Of a stretch of DNA of 64,000 nt, positions 14,497-23,115 are shown one piece after another. The DNA lies in assembly GCF_027587205.1 (NCBI RefSeq), contig NZ_JAPDOD010000002.1, positions 186,001-250,000 on the forward strand, read 5' to 3'. The stretch is from Solirubrobacter ginsenosidimutans. Lineage in GTDB: Bacteria; Actinomycetota; Thermoleophilia; Solirubrobacterales; Solirubrobacteraceae. Under the pieces are notes generated by a model, which saw nothing but the letters and a program-made list of their open reading frames with translations, was not told the DNA's origin and made no database searches. How positions within the stretch are numbered: the stretch's first letter is position 1; every line of letters starts with the position of its first letter. The translations under genes were made by a program, and so were the position numbers.

Positions 14497-15268
14497 CGAG
14501 CGCGATGCCGAGCACGTCCGTGGTGGTCGGCACCTGCGTGAGCACGATCAGGCCGACGATGGTCGCGGTCGCGGGCAGCAGCGAGACCATCAGCGCGTAG
14601 GCGGCGCGGCTCAGCCGCGCCATCGCGACCTGGTCGGCGACATAGGGGATCACGGAGCTCGAGATCCCCACGCCGACGCCTGCGAGGAGCGCGAGCGGGT
14701 CGCTGAAGGCCGGGATCGCCGCCCGGCCCGCCATCGGCGTGACGACGACCAGCGCGACGAGCATCGCGCCCGCGAGGCCGTCGATGCCCTTGATCGCGGG
14801 GTCGCTCGCCACGCGGTGGGCGAGCACGATGTAGGCCGCGAACAGGCCGGCGTTGGCGAGGGCGAGCACGACGCCGAGCGGCTCCGCCTCCAGCTGCACC
14901 CCGGTGAGCAGGTAGACCCCGGGAATGGCGAGCGCGATCGCGGCGAAGTTGCGGTGGGTGCGGGCGCCGATCGCGGCCAGGACGATCACCGGCAGGAACT
15001 CGATCGCGGCGACCGTCGCCAGCGGCAGCCGGTCGATCGCGGTGTAGAAGCAGCAGTTCATCAGCGCCAGCACGAGGCCCCAGGTGAGCACGGTGCGGTT
15101 GCGCAGCACGTGCCACGGGCGGCGCCAGAGGGCGAAGACCAGCGCGGCGGTGGCGATCCGCAGCCAGGCGACGCCGAGCACCTCGACGCGGACGAACAGC
15201 AGGACGGCGAACGCGGGGCCGAGGTAGTGGAAGACGGCGCTGACGAGGAACGGGAGACGCGCTTTCAT
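14369..15268 (-). CDS. EamA/DMT-family exporter
   Basis: 299 residues, ten predicted membrane helices in two EamA halves (LVSAVFHYLGPAFAVLLFVR to AAIALAIPGVYLLTGV, and GVVLALANAGLFAAYIVLAH to TDVLGIALVIVGVAL). Members export amino acids and metabolites (RhtA/YddG type). The final 30 residues are a Pro/Ser/Thr tail (PPPAARPSPTPRPSPAATP) generated by reading antisense through the 3' end of pepT. The divergent Lrp-type regulator 63 bases away probably controls it, as is common for amino-acid exporters. Confidence 0.9.
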   Translation of the reverse strand: MKARLPFLVSAVFHYLGPAFAVLLFVRVEVLGVAWLRIATAALVFALWRRPWHVLRNRTVLTWGLVLALMNCCFYTAIDRLPLATVAAIEFLPVIVLAAIGARTHRNFAAIALAIPGVYLLTGVQLEAEPLGVVLALANAGLFAAYIVLAHRVASDPAIKGIDGLAGAMLVALVVVTPMAGRAAIPAFSDPLALLAGVGVGISSSVIPYVADQVAMARLSRAAYALMVSLLPATATIVGLIVLTQVPTTTDVLGIALVIVGVALHREPTPPPAARPSPTPRPSPAATPTPAVSGSHGRP

Positions 15269-15296
15269 GATTTACAGGTTCGTCGGTGAAACGCCG

Positions 15297-15324
15297 TTGC
15301 GGAATGGCTGATCGAAGCTATTCT
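15297..15324 (+). promoter_or_regulatory. promoter of the Lrp-type gene, apparently leaderless
   Basis: TTGCGG (15297-15302) and TATTCT (15319-15324) are 16 bases apart. The ATG of the regulator is at 15332, about where transcription would begin, so the message would have no or almost no leader; no ribosome site is visible. Confidence 0.5.
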
Positions 15325-15331
15325 CGGCGGT

Positions 15332-15805
15332 ATGCCTTCAGAGAATGGGCTCATCGACGCGACGAACCTTCGATTGCTCGCGGAGCTCGTTGAGGACGCC
15401 CGGATCAGCCAGGCGGAGCTCGGGCGGCGCGTCGGATTGTCGGCTCCGGCGGTCGCCGAGCGGCTCGCGCGGCTGGAGCGCGAGGGCGCGATCGTCGGCT
15501 ACCGGACCGACGTGTCACCCGCCGCGCTCGGCTACACGCTCGCCGCGGTGGTGCGGATGCGCCCGGCGCCGCGCCAGATCCCGAAGGTCGCCGACGTCGC
15601 CCGCGCGACGCCCGAGGTCGTCGAGTGTCATCGCGTCACCGGCGAGGACTGCTTCTACATGAAGATCCACGTCCGCTCGGTCGAGCACCTGGAGGAGGTG
15701 ATCGACCGCTTCACGCCCTACGGGCAGACGACGACGTCGATCATCCAGTCCTCACCGGTCCCGCGGCGCGGGATCGAGCTGGGTCCCCAGCGCGAGCTGG
15801 CTTGA
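15332..15805 (+). CDS. Lrp/AsnC-family transcriptional regulator
   Basis: 157 residues. N-terminal helix-turn-helix (LRLLAELVEDARISQAELGR, VGLSAPAVAERLARLEREG, IVGYRTDVS) and a C-terminal RAM/AsnC ligand domain (VVECHRVTGEDCFYMKIHVR). Such proteins bind amino acids as octamers and regulate exporters or catabolic genes; the divergent EamA exporter is the obvious target. The last 54 bases overlap the convergent gene at 15752. Confidence 0.93.
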   Translation: MPSENGLIDATNLRLLAELVEDARISQAELGRRVGLSAPAVAERLARLEREGAIVGYRTDVSPAALGYTLAAVVRMRPAPRQIPKVADVARATPEVVECHRVTGEDCFYMKIHVRSVEHLEEVIDRFTPYGQTTTSIIQSSPVPRRGIELGPQRELA

Positions 15806-16195
15806 GATCTCCTGGATCCGGCGGCGCCCGTTGAGGTAGCCGACGACCGGCCACTCGTACGCGACGTCCTTCGTGCGGGCGAAGACGATCCACGGCCGCC
15901 GGAACACGACCCGGCCGATGACGCCGATGAGCGCGATGACGATCACGATCAGCAGCTCGATCGCGATCGCGATCACGTTGAAGAGCAGGAGCGCCAGGAA
16001 GACCGCGAGGATCACGATGAAGACCGCGGCGATGATCGTGCCCACGATCCCGAGATCGTCGAGGCCGTCGAAGCCGGGGAGGTCGGGGCCGAAGTCGGTC
16101 AGGTCGGCCTTCTTGAACTTCTTGCGGCGCGGCAGCCAGTGCCGCCCGAGCGTCCACCTGCGGCCGTCGGGACCCGTGACCTTGCGCCGGAACAT
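15752..16195 (-). CDS. small two-helix membrane protein
   Basis: 147 residues from ATG 16195. A basic N-terminus (MFRRKVTGPDGRRWTLGRHW) is followed by two long adjacent hydrophobic helices (LGIVGTIIAAVFIVILAVFL and NVIAIAIELLIVIVIALIGV), then a conserved-looking WIVFARTKDVAYEWPVVGYL and a short soluble tail. No known family recognised. The start codon is only 21 bases from that of the divergent MFS gene. Confidence 0.7.
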   Translation of the reverse strand: MFRRKVTGPDGRRWTLGRHWLPRRKKFKKADLTDFGPDLPGFDGLDDLGIVGTIIAAVFIVILAVFLALLLFNVIAIAIELLIVIVIALIGVIGRVVFRRPWIVFARTKDVAYEWPVVGYLNGRRRIQEISSQLALGTQLDPAPRDR

Positions 16196-16216
16196 GGCGT
16201 GCCAGGTTAAGGGGCG

Positions 16217-17329
16217 ATGCGCGCTCGCGGGACGCTTCCCCTTTACATCGGCGGGTTCCTCGGCCCGTTCGGCGGCGGCGTGGTCGCCGTGCTCGTCCCG
16301 CAGCTGCGCGACGCGTTCGACGCCACCACCGCGGGCGTGGCGGCCTCGATCCCGGCGTACCTCGTCCCGTTCGCGGCGCTGCAACTCGTGTCGGGGACGC
16401 TGGGCGAGCGGCTGGGCCGCCGGCGCGTCGTGCGCACCGGCTACATCGCCTACGCGTTGTTGTCGATGCTGGCGGCGTTCGTTCCCACCCTGGGCGCGTT
16501 CCTGGTCGTGCGGGCGTTGCAGGGCTGCGCGAACGCGTTCGTGACGCCGCTGTTGCTGGCCGGGCTGGCGGACGAAGTGCCGCCGCGCCAGATCGGGCGG
16601 GCGGTGGGGACGTTCGCCGCCGTGCAGACATCGGCGATCGCCCTGGCGCCGCTGGGCGGCGGTGCGCTGGGCGCGATCGACTGGCGGCTGGCGTTCGTCT
16701 CGCAGGCGGTGGTGGCCGCCGGGCTGGCGCTGATGCCGCCCGACGACGGGCCGGTGCGGAAGGAGCAGCCGAGTCTGCGGACCGTCTTCACCCGGCGAGT
16801 CGGGTTGCTGAGCGCGGCGTCGTTCGCGGGCTACGCCGGCGTCACCGGCGTCGGCTTCCTCGTGGCGGTGCTGGCGGCGGACGAGTTCGGGCTCGGGTCG
16901 GTGTTGCGCGGCGTCCTGCTCGCGGGCTTCGGCATCGCGGGCATCCTGGTCGGGCGGGCCGCCGGGAACTGGGTCGACCGCTACGGGCGGGTGCCGGTGG
17001 CGAGCGTCGGCATCGCCTGGTGCTCGTTGCTGGTCGTGTCGCTCGGGCTGGCGCCGTCGGCGTTGACGCTGGCCGTGCTGTGGTTCGCCACCGGGCTCGG
17101 CTCGACGCTCCTCTGGGCCGGGATCAACACCCTCGCCGTGGAGGCCGTGCCCGGCAACCGGGCGGGTGGGACGTCGGTCATCTCGGCGTTTCGGTTCGCC
17201 GGCAACGCCGCCGCGCCGTTGATGTGGCTGCCGCTCTACCACATCGATCCGCGGCTCGGCTTCCTCGGCGCGGGCACCCTCGCGGCGGTCACGGTCGCGT
17301 TCATCCTCCCGCTGCGCGTGCCAAGGTAA
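16217..17329 (+). CDS. MFS transporter
   Basis: 370 residues with about 12 membrane helices. The cytoplasmic loop between helices 2 and 3 has GERLGRRRVVRTGYI, the major-facilitator motif A, and a second such motif (GNWVDRYGRVPVASVG) begins the second half. Helix 5 has the antiporter-like GGGALGAIDWRLAF. It resembles drug or metabolite efflux proteins of the YnfM/arabinose-efflux type. Followed after 5 bases by the flippase-like gene on the same strand. Confidence 0.9.
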   Translation: MRARGTLPLYIGGFLGPFGGGVVAVLVPQLRDAFDATTAGVAASIPAYLVPFAALQLVSGTLGERLGRRRVVRTGYIAYALLSMLAAFVPTLGAFLVVRALQGCANAFVTPLLLAGLADEVPPRQIGRAVGTFAAVQTSAIALAPLGGGALGAIDWRLAFVSQAVVAAGLALMPPDDGPVRKEQPSLRTVFTRRVGLLSAASFAGYAGVTGVGFLVAVLAADEFGLGSVLRGVLLAGFGIAGILVGRAAGNWVDRYGRVPVASVGIAWCSLLVVSLGLAPSALTLAVLWFATGLGSTLLWAGINTLAVEAVPGNRAGGTSVISAFRFAGNAAAPLMWLPLYHIDPRLGFLGAGTLAAVTVAFILPLRVPR

Positions 17330-17334
17330 GAAGG

Positions 17335-18327
17335 GTGCCGATCGCATCCCTCGGAGACTCCTTCTCCTCGTTCTTCAACGCGGTCGGCGACTTCTTCTCC
17401 AACCTCGCGCGGGTGTCCTGGCTCGCGCTGCTGCTCGCGCTGGTCTTCTTCACCGTGTACCTGACGCTGCGGGCGCGCGCGTCGTTTCACATCCTCCGCG
17501 CGGCGTATCCGGACTCCAAGATCGAGTTCCGGCGCATCTGGGGCGCGTACTTCGCCGGCTACGGCTTCAACGCCGTGATCCCCGCCCGCGGCGGCGACGT
17601 GGTCCGGCTCTTCCTGACCAAGTCCTCCGTGCCCGACTCCTCCTATCCGGCGGTCGCCGCGGCGTTCTCGATCGAGTTCATCTTCGATCTGACGATCGCG
17701 GTGCCCGTGCTCGCGTACGCGTTCAGCCAAGGCGTGTTCCCGAAGCCGCCGGACTTCTCAAAGCTGCCGGCGTTCGATCTCGCGCTCTTCGCCTCGCACC
17801 CGCGCTTCACGCTCTTCCTGCTGACCGTGCTCGGGATCGCGGTCCTGGCGGGGTTCGCGCTGCTCTCGGCGAAGGTGCGGGCGTTCTGGTCGCGCGTGCG
17901 CCAGGGCCTGACGATCCTGTTCGACCGCAAGCGCTACTTCCGCGAGGTCTGGCTCGTCCAGTTCGCGGGCTGGCTGTGCCGGTTCGCCGCGTTCTGGTGC
18001 CTGCTCGAGGCGTTCAACGTGGGTGGGTCGGTGTCGAACGTGCTGCTCGTGCTGGGCGTGAACGCGGTCGCCGCGCTCGTACCGTTCACGCCGGGCGGGG
18101 CGGGTGTGCAGCAGGCGCTGCTGGTGAAGGTCTTCGGCTCCGGAGCGACCGTCGCCGCCTACTCCGTCGGGCAGCAGATCGCGATCGCGGCGCTCACATT
18201 CGCGATCGGCCTCGCCTCCGTGATCTGGATCTTCAAGTTCCGCTCCTTCAAAGAGGTCATCGCCGCCGGTCGGGCGCAGCGCGAGGCGGAGAAGGCCGAC
18301 AAGACCGCCGCCGCGGAGCCTGTGTGA
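17335..18327 (+). CDS. flippase-like membrane protein (lysylphosphatidylglycerol-synthase TM family)
   Basis: 330 residues from GTG 17335, 7-8 membrane helices. The family signature is seen as SFHILRAAYPDSKIEFRRIW, FAGYGFNAVIPARGGDVVRL, and near the C-terminus VNAVAALVPFTPGGAGVQQA, the conserved Pro-Gly-Gly segment. Proteins of this UPF0104/YbhN/AglD group are thought to move lipids or lipid-linked sugars across the membrane. The tail is Lys/Arg/Ala-rich and overlaps the AlkA-like start by 4 bases (GTGA). Confidence 0.85.
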   Translation: MPIASLGDSFSSFFNAVGDFFSNLARVSWLALLLALVFFTVYLTLRARASFHILRAAYPDSKIEFRRIWGAYFAGYGFNAVIPARGGDVVRLFLTKSSVPDSSYPAVAAAFSIEFIFDLTIAVPVLAYAFSQGVFPKPPDFSKLPAFDLALFASHPRFTLFLLTVLGIAVLAGFALLSAKVRAFWSRVRQGLTILFDRKRYFREVWLVQFAGWLCRFAAFWCLLEAFNVGGSVSNVLLVLGVNAVAALVPFTPGGAGVQQALLVKVFGSGATVAAYSVGQQIAIAALTFAIGLASVIWIFKFRSFKEVIAAGRAQREAEKADKTAAAEPV

Positions 18328-19079
18328 TCCTCACGGGCCGGTCGCCGTTCCTCGCCGAGCAGGTGCTGGCGTTCCTCGAGCACCGCGCGGTGCCGGGGGT
18401 GGAGGACGTGATGCCGTACCGGCGGGCGCTGCGTTTGCAGCACGGCGCCGGCGTGGTCATGCTGACCCCCGCGGGAGAGGGCATGCGGGTGACACTGGAC
18501 CTCGACGACCCGCGCGATGAGGACGAGGCCGTGGCGCACGTCTCCGCGATGCTCGACCTCGACGCCCCCGCGGCGGAGATCGCCGACGTGCTGGGGCGCG
18601 ACCCGGTCCTCGGTTTCACGCCGGGCCTGCGCGTGCCGGGCGGCGACGGCTACGAGATGGCCATCCGCGCGATCCTCACGCAGCAGATCTCGGTGCGTGC
18701 CGGGCGCACCCACGCGGGCCGGCTCGTCGCAGCCGCGGGCGAACCGCTGGCGCGGCCCCGCGGCTCGATCACCCACCTCTTCCCGACGCCCGAGGCGATC
18801 GCGGGCGCGCCGGACGAGGCGTTCGCGATGCCCGTGAAGCGCCGGGAGACGCTGCGCTCTCTGGCTGGTGTGCCGCTCGACGAGCTGGTGTCGCTGCCGG
18901 GGGTGGGACCGTGGACGCAGGCGTACGTGCGCATGCGCGGGTTGCGCGACCGGGACGCGTGGCTGGGGACGGATCTCGTCGTGCGGCACGCTCTTTCGCG
19001 ACTTGGGCACGACGGGTATTCGGAGCCGTGGCGGCCGTATCGCGCGTATGCGGTCGTGCATTTGTGGAACGTGGCGTAA
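18324..19079 (+). CDS. AlkA-like DNA-3-methyladenine glycosylase II
   Basis: 251 residues from GTG 18324. The helix-hairpin-helix-GPD motif of the family is clear: LVSLPGVGPWTQAYVRMRGL followed by AWLGTDLVVRHAL, with the catalytic Asp in TDL; upstream is the EMAIRAILTQQISVRAGRTH helix of HhH glycosylases. It removes alkylated purines in base-excision repair. The AraC/Ada N-terminal domain found in some actinobacterial AlkA proteins is absent. The stop is 5 bases before the foldback repeat copy 1. Confidence 0.9.
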   Translation: MILTGRSPFLAEQVLAFLEHRAVPGVEDVMPYRRALRLQHGAGVVMLTPAGEGMRVTLDLDDPRDEDEAVAHVSAMLDLDAPAAEIADVLGRDPVLGFTPGLRVPGGDGYEMAIRAILTQQISVRAGRTHAGRLVAAAGEPLARPRGSITHLFPTPEAIAGAPDEAFAMPVKRRETLRSLAGVPLDELVSLPGVGPWTQAYVRMRGLRDRDAWLGTDLVVRHALSRLGHDGYSEPWRPYRAYAVVHLWNVA

Positions 19080-19084
19080 GGGTC

Positions 19085-19454
19085 GAAAGTCAACTGCGCC
19101 GGGTGGGGAGGGGGGAGTGGCAGTGCCGCCCGTTCCGGGCTGGCGTGGACCCGGATGGTGCGCGGCTCTGTTGGGGTCGAAGTGCCGTGCTGGGACACCG
19201 GCAGTTACGGGCGTGGTGCTGACACCCCGGTCCGCGCCGGGCCTTGCGGTGATCGGTTTCGGCGAGCAACGAAGTCATGCGCGAAGGGGGTGCGTCCGGA
19301 ATGTTTCCCCACAGGCAACATTCCGGACGCACCCCCACCAACGCGCCATATCGACCAGTGCGAACCTGATCGAAACCCGCGATCTGTCCCTCAAGCGCGC
19401 ACGGTCGACCACGCGACCGGGTCGCCGCTCCCCCACCCGGCGCAGTTGACTTTC
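19085..19454. repeat. foldback repeat element, copy 1 (370 bp)
   Basis: Non-coding stretch between the convergent alkA-like and lysR genes. It starts GAAAGTCAACTGCGCCGG and ends with the reverse complement of the same sequence; 24 terminal bases match perfectly. The centre holds a perfect 20-bp hairpin: arms 19286-19305 and 19317-19336, loop TCCCCACAGGC. Flanking the hairpin are stretches (such as GCGAAGGGGGTG, and CGATCGGGTTCGCAC in reverse) shared with copy 2 at 51989-52481, which lies in the opposite orientation. The left end is 5 bases after the alkA stop; the right end supplies the context of the lysR stop codon. No open frame with family features, no visible target duplication. Confidence 0.85.
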
Positions 19455-20337
19455 AACCCACCGCCAGCTCACGAACGACCGCCACGAACGCCGCGACCAG
19501 GGGCGACGCATCACGAGCCCGCCACGCCACCGCGATCCGCAACGGGTCGATATCCCGAATCGGCACCCACACGACGTCAGGCCGCGCGTAGAACGTCGTC
19601 ATCGAGGCGGGCACGATGCAGTACGCGGAGCCGTCGGCGACCTGCTCGAGCATCTCTTCGACGTTCTCGTTCTCCGGCCCCCAGCGCGGCTCGCGACCGT
19701 CCGGGCGCGGGTTCACCGCCCACCAATCGACCCAGTAGCGCGGCGCTCGGCGCGTCCACATGATCGGCTCGTCGGTCAGGTCGTTGACGGAGAGCGACGC
19801 ACGCGCGGCCAGCGGATGCGAAACCGCCACGCCCGCGAAGCGCGCCTCACTCGCGACGAGCTCGGAGTCAAGGCCCGTCAGGTCGGCAGGAAGCCAGACG
19901 AACGCCACGTCGCACTCACCGTCTCGCAGCCCCGCGACCTCGCCGCCCCAGTCGTAGCGCCGCGGCTCGACGCGCACGTGCGGGAAGCGGGCGAGGAAAC
20001 GTGCGCGGGAGCGCGTCGACAGCGTGCCGGCGCCGGCGGCCTCGAAGCCGACGCGCAGCCGGCCGGTCTGGCCGTCGGCGGCCTCGCGCACCGCGGCGAG
20101 GGCGGCGTCGAAGCGGGCGATGGCCTCCCGCGCCTCACCCACCAGCACGTCGCCGGCCGGCGTCACGGCGACCCCGCGGCTGGATCGCGCGAGCAGTTCC
20201 ACGCCAAGTTCGACCTCGAGCTTGCGCAGCGCCTCGCTCAAGGCGGACTGCGAGAGGTGCAGATCGAGCGCGGCCTGGGACACGCTCCCGCGCTCCGCGA
20301 CCGCGACGAAGTACCGCAGCTGCCGGATCTCGGCCAT
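19453..20337 (-). CDS. LysR-family transcriptional regulator
   Basis: 294 residues. N-terminal helix-turn-helix RQLRYFVAVAERGSVSQAAL, LHLSQSALSEALRKLEVELG; then the LysR effector domain (TGRLRVGFEAAGAGTLSTRS, ECDVAFVWLPAD). Several Trp residues (YWVDWWAVN) occur in the ligand region. Divergent from an aldo/keto reductase 71 bases away, the likely target. The TGA stop sits directly at the right terminus of the foldback repeat. Confidence 0.92.
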   Translation of the reverse strand: MAEIRQLRYFVAVAERGSVSQAALDLHLSQSALSEALRKLEVELGVELLARSSRGVAVTPAGDVLVGEAREAIARFDAALAAVREAADGQTGRLRVGFEAAGAGTLSTRSRARFLARFPHVRVEPRRYDWGGEVAGLRDGECDVAFVWLPADLTGLDSELVASEARFAGVAVSHPLAARASLSVNDLTDEPIMWTRRAPRYWVDWWAVNPRPDGREPRWGPENENVEEMLEQVADGSAYCIVPASMTTFYARPDVVWVPIRDIDPLRIAVAWRARDASPLVAAFVAVVRELAVG

Positions 20338-20408
20338 CGGCGAAACCGATAGCAGGCGGACGGCAAGACCTGTGGAGCGGCCAACCCCGCACGGGGACGA
20401 TCACCCAC

Positions 20409-21383
20409 ATGCAGACCCGGAACCTGAACGGACTGACCACCTCGGCGATCGGCTTCGGCGCGATGGTGCTCGTCGACGGCATGTACGGCCACGTCGACGA
20501 CACGCGCTCACCGGCCACGCTCCATCACGCCATCGACGCGGGCGCCACGCTGATCGACACCGCCGACGCCTACGCCGCCGGCGCGAACGAACAGCTCGTC
20601 GGCAAGGCGATCGCCGGCCGCCGCGACGAGGTCCAGCTCGCCACCAAGTGGGGCATCGTCTTCGAGGGCGGGCGTGTCGTGCACCACGCCCACGCGCAGG
20701 AGATCCGCGTCGACGGGCGCCCCGAGCGCGCCCGCGAGGCGGCCGAGGCGAGCCTCCGGCGGCTCGGCGTCGACGTCATCGACCTCTGGTACCTGCACTT
20801 CCCGGACCCGGACGTGCCGGTTCAGGAGACGATCGGCGCGATGGCCGAGCTGGTGCGCGAGGGCAAGGTCCGCCATCTCGGGCTCTCGAACGTCACCGCC
20901 GAGCAGGTCATCGCCGCCCACCAGGTTCACCCGCTCGCCGCCGTCCAGGGCGAGTACTCGCTGTGGACCCGCGAGCCCGAGCGCGAGCTGCTGCCGGTGC
21001 TCAAGGAGCTGGGCATCGGGTTCGTGCCGTGGTCGCCGCTGGGCGCGGGCTTCCTGGCCGGCTCGGCGGACCACATCGGCACGGCGGGCGAGGACTTCCG
21101 CGCCAACCACCCGCGGTTCGCGCCGCAGAACCTCGCAGCCAACCGCGACCGCTTCGCGCCGCTGCGCGAGCTCGCGCAAGAGCGCGAGATCACCCCCGCG
21201 CAGCTCGCGCTCGCCTGGCTGTTGCACCAGGGCGACGACCTCGTCCCGATCCCCGGCACCCGCACGCCGAGCCATCTCGACGAGAACCTCGCCGCGGCCG
21301 AGATCGTCCTCGACGCCGACACACTCGCCCGGATCGGGGAGCTCGCCCCGGCCGGCGTCGCCGCCGGGGCGGCATTGCTCTAG
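20409..21383 (+). CDS. aldo/keto reductase
   Basis: 324 residues from ATG 20409. The catalytic tetrad is present: Asp50 and Tyr55 in IDTADAYAAG, Lys80 in LATKWG, His130 in DLWYLHFPDP. The C-terminal VPIPGTRTPSHLDENLAAAE is the NADPH-binding signature. The protein is closest in pattern to AKR13-like (YakC) reductases. It would reduce aldehydes or ketones with NADPH in the cytoplasm; control by the divergent LysR protein is inferred. Confidence 0.93.
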   Translation: MQTRNLNGLTTSAIGFGAMVLVDGMYGHVDDTRSPATLHHAIDAGATLIDTADAYAAGANEQLVGKAIAGRRDEVQLATKWGIVFEGGRVVHHAHAQEIRVDGRPERAREAAEASLRRLGVDVIDLWYLHFPDPDVPVQETIGAMAELVREGKVRHLGLSNVTAEQVIAAHQVHPLAAVQGEYSLWTREPERELLPVLKELGIGFVPWSPLGAGFLAGSADHIGTAGEDFRANHPRFAPQNLAANRDRFAPLRELAQEREITPAQLALAWLLHQGDDLVPIPGTRTPSHLDENLAAAEIVLDADTLARIGELAPAGVAAGAALL

Positions 21384-21393
21384 CGTCATAGGG

Positions 21394-23115
21394 GTGAACC
21401 CGGCCCCCAACCACGCGCTCTCGTCCACGCTCGCCGCCGCGATCGAGCGGGTGACCGGCCGGACCGAGGTCGACCCGCTGCTGACCGTGGCGCGCCAGCC
21501 CGGCTTCGACCTGCAGGCCAACTTCGCGATGAAGCTCGGCAAGCAGCTCGGGGAGACGCCGCGCGACGTGGCGGCGCGGGTCACCGAGAAGCTCGGCGAT
21601 GCGGGCGGACTGCTGGCGTCGGCGGAGGTGTCCGGGCCCGGTTTCGTGAACCTCGCGTTCTCGCCCGCGGCGCTGGCGGCGTGGGCGACGCGGGCACTGG
21701 CCGACGCGCGCCTCGGCGTCCCGCTCGCCACCACCCCGCAGACGATCACGGTCGACTACTCGGCGCCGAACGTGGCCAAGGAGATGCACGTCGGGCACCT
21801 GCGCTCCACGGTGATCGGCGACGCCATCGTTCGCACGCTCGAGTTCGCCGGCCACACGCTCATCCGCATGAACCACCTCGGCGACTGGGGCACGCAGTTC
21901 GGGATGTTGACGCAGCACATGCTCGACACCAACACCCAGCACGTGACGGATTTCGAGGCGCTCGGCACGCTCTACCGGGACGCCAAGCAGCGCTTCGACG
22001 AGGACGCCGCGTTCGCGGACTCCGCCCGCCGGCGCGTCGTCGCGCTGCAGGCCGGCGACCCGGCGACGATCGCGCTCTGGCAGGACCTCGTCGACGTCTC
22101 GCTCGCCCACATCAACCACCTCTACGCGCAGCTGGACGTGACGCTCACCGACGAGGACGTCACCGGCGAGAGCTTCTACAACGACCGCCTGGCCGGCACG
22201 GTCGCGCTGCTGCTCGAAGCGGGTGTCGCGGTCGAGAGCGAAGGCGCGGTCGCGGTCTTCTCGGAGCAGTTCAAGAACCCGGACGGCTCACCCGCGGTGC
22301 TGATCGTGCGCAAGACCGACGGCGGCTTCGGCTACGGCGCCACCGACCTGGCGTCGCTGCGCTACCGGATCGACGACCTGCACGCCGACCGGCTGATCTA
22401 CATCACCGACGCGCGCCAGTCGCAGCATTTCCAGATGGTCTTCGCCGCCGCCCGGCGCGCCGGGTGGGTGGGTGAGCAGCGGATCGAGCACATCTGGTTC
22501 GGCACGATGCTGGGCGAGGACGGCAAGCCGTTCAAGACCCGCTCCGGCGGCACGATCCGGCTCTCGGACCTGCTCGACGACGCGGTCGTGCGCGCCCGCG
22601 CCGTGGTCGACGCCAAGAGCCCCGAGTTGCCCGAAGAGGAGCGCGCGGCGATCGCGAACGCCGTCGGCATCGGCGCGGTCAAGTACGCCGATCTCTCCAC
22701 CTCGCGCCAGCGCGACCTGCTCTTCAGCTTCGACCGGATGCTCGCACTGGACGGCAACACCGCCCCGTACCTGCTCTACGCGTGCGTGCGGGCGGAGTCG
22801 ATCGGGACGCGCGCAGGCGAGACCTCCGATGCGGTGACCGTGCTCGCCGAGCCGCAGGAGCGCTCGCTCGTGGTCAAGCTGTCCGCGTTCGCCGACGTGC
22901 TGGACGAGGTCGAGGAGTCGCTGGAACCGCACCGGCTCTGCACCTACCTGTACGAGCTCGCCGGCGCTTACACGACGTTCTACGACGCGTGCCCGGTGCT
23001 CAAAGCGCCCGACGAGGAGACGCGCCGCTCCCGCCTCGCACTCTGCGCGCTCACCGCCAAGACCCTCAAGTCCGGTCTCGGACTCCTCGGCATCACGGTG
23101 CCGGCCCGCATGTGA
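21394..23115 (+). CDS. argS: arginyl-tRNA synthetase
   Basis: 573 residues from GTG 21394. The class I HIGH motif is HVGH at about 132-135 within SAPNVAKEMHVGHLRST, followed by HLGDWGTQFGML, both typical of ArgRS. The KMSKS equivalent is degenerate (TMLGEDGKPFKTRSG), as is normal for many ArgRS. An anticodon-binding DALR domain closes the protein (LLYACVRAESIGTRA, LALCALTAKTLKSGLGLLGI). The N-terminal Arg-tRNA Add-1 domain is present but short. Overlaps the next gene by 4 bases (GTGA). Confidence 0.97.
   Translation: MNPAPNHALSSTLAAAIERVTGRTEVDPLLTVARQPGFDLQANFAMKLGKQLGETPRDVAARVTEKLGDAGGLLASAEVSGPGFVNLAFSPAALAAWATRALADARLGVPLATTPQTITVDYSAPNVAKEMHVGHLRSTVIGDAIVRTLEFAGHTLIRMNHLGDWGTQFGMLTQHMLDTNTQHVTDFEALGTLYRDAKQRFDEDAAFADSARRRVVALQAGDPATIALWQDLVDVSLAHINHLYAQLDVTLTDEDVTGESFYNDRLAGTVALLLEAGVAVESEGAVAVFSEQFKNPDGSPAVLIVRKTDGGFGYGATDLASLRYRIDDLHADRLIYITDARQSQHFQMVFAAARRAGWVGEQRIEHIWFGTMLGEDGKPFKTRSGGTIRLSDLLDDAVVRARAVVDAKSPELPEEERAAIANAVGIGAVKYADLSTSRQRDLLFSFDRMLALDGNTAPYLLYACVRAESIGTRAGETSDAVTVLAEPQERSLVVKLSAFADVLDEVEESLEPHRLCTYLYELAGAYTTFYDACPVLKAPDEETRRSRLALCALTAKTLKSGLGLLGITVPARM

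Noticed and set aside
19090..19450. Short frames inside foldback repeat copy 1, such as one starting near 19155
   Set aside because: They follow the inverted repeats, have no ribosome sites or conserved motifs, and differ between the two copies.
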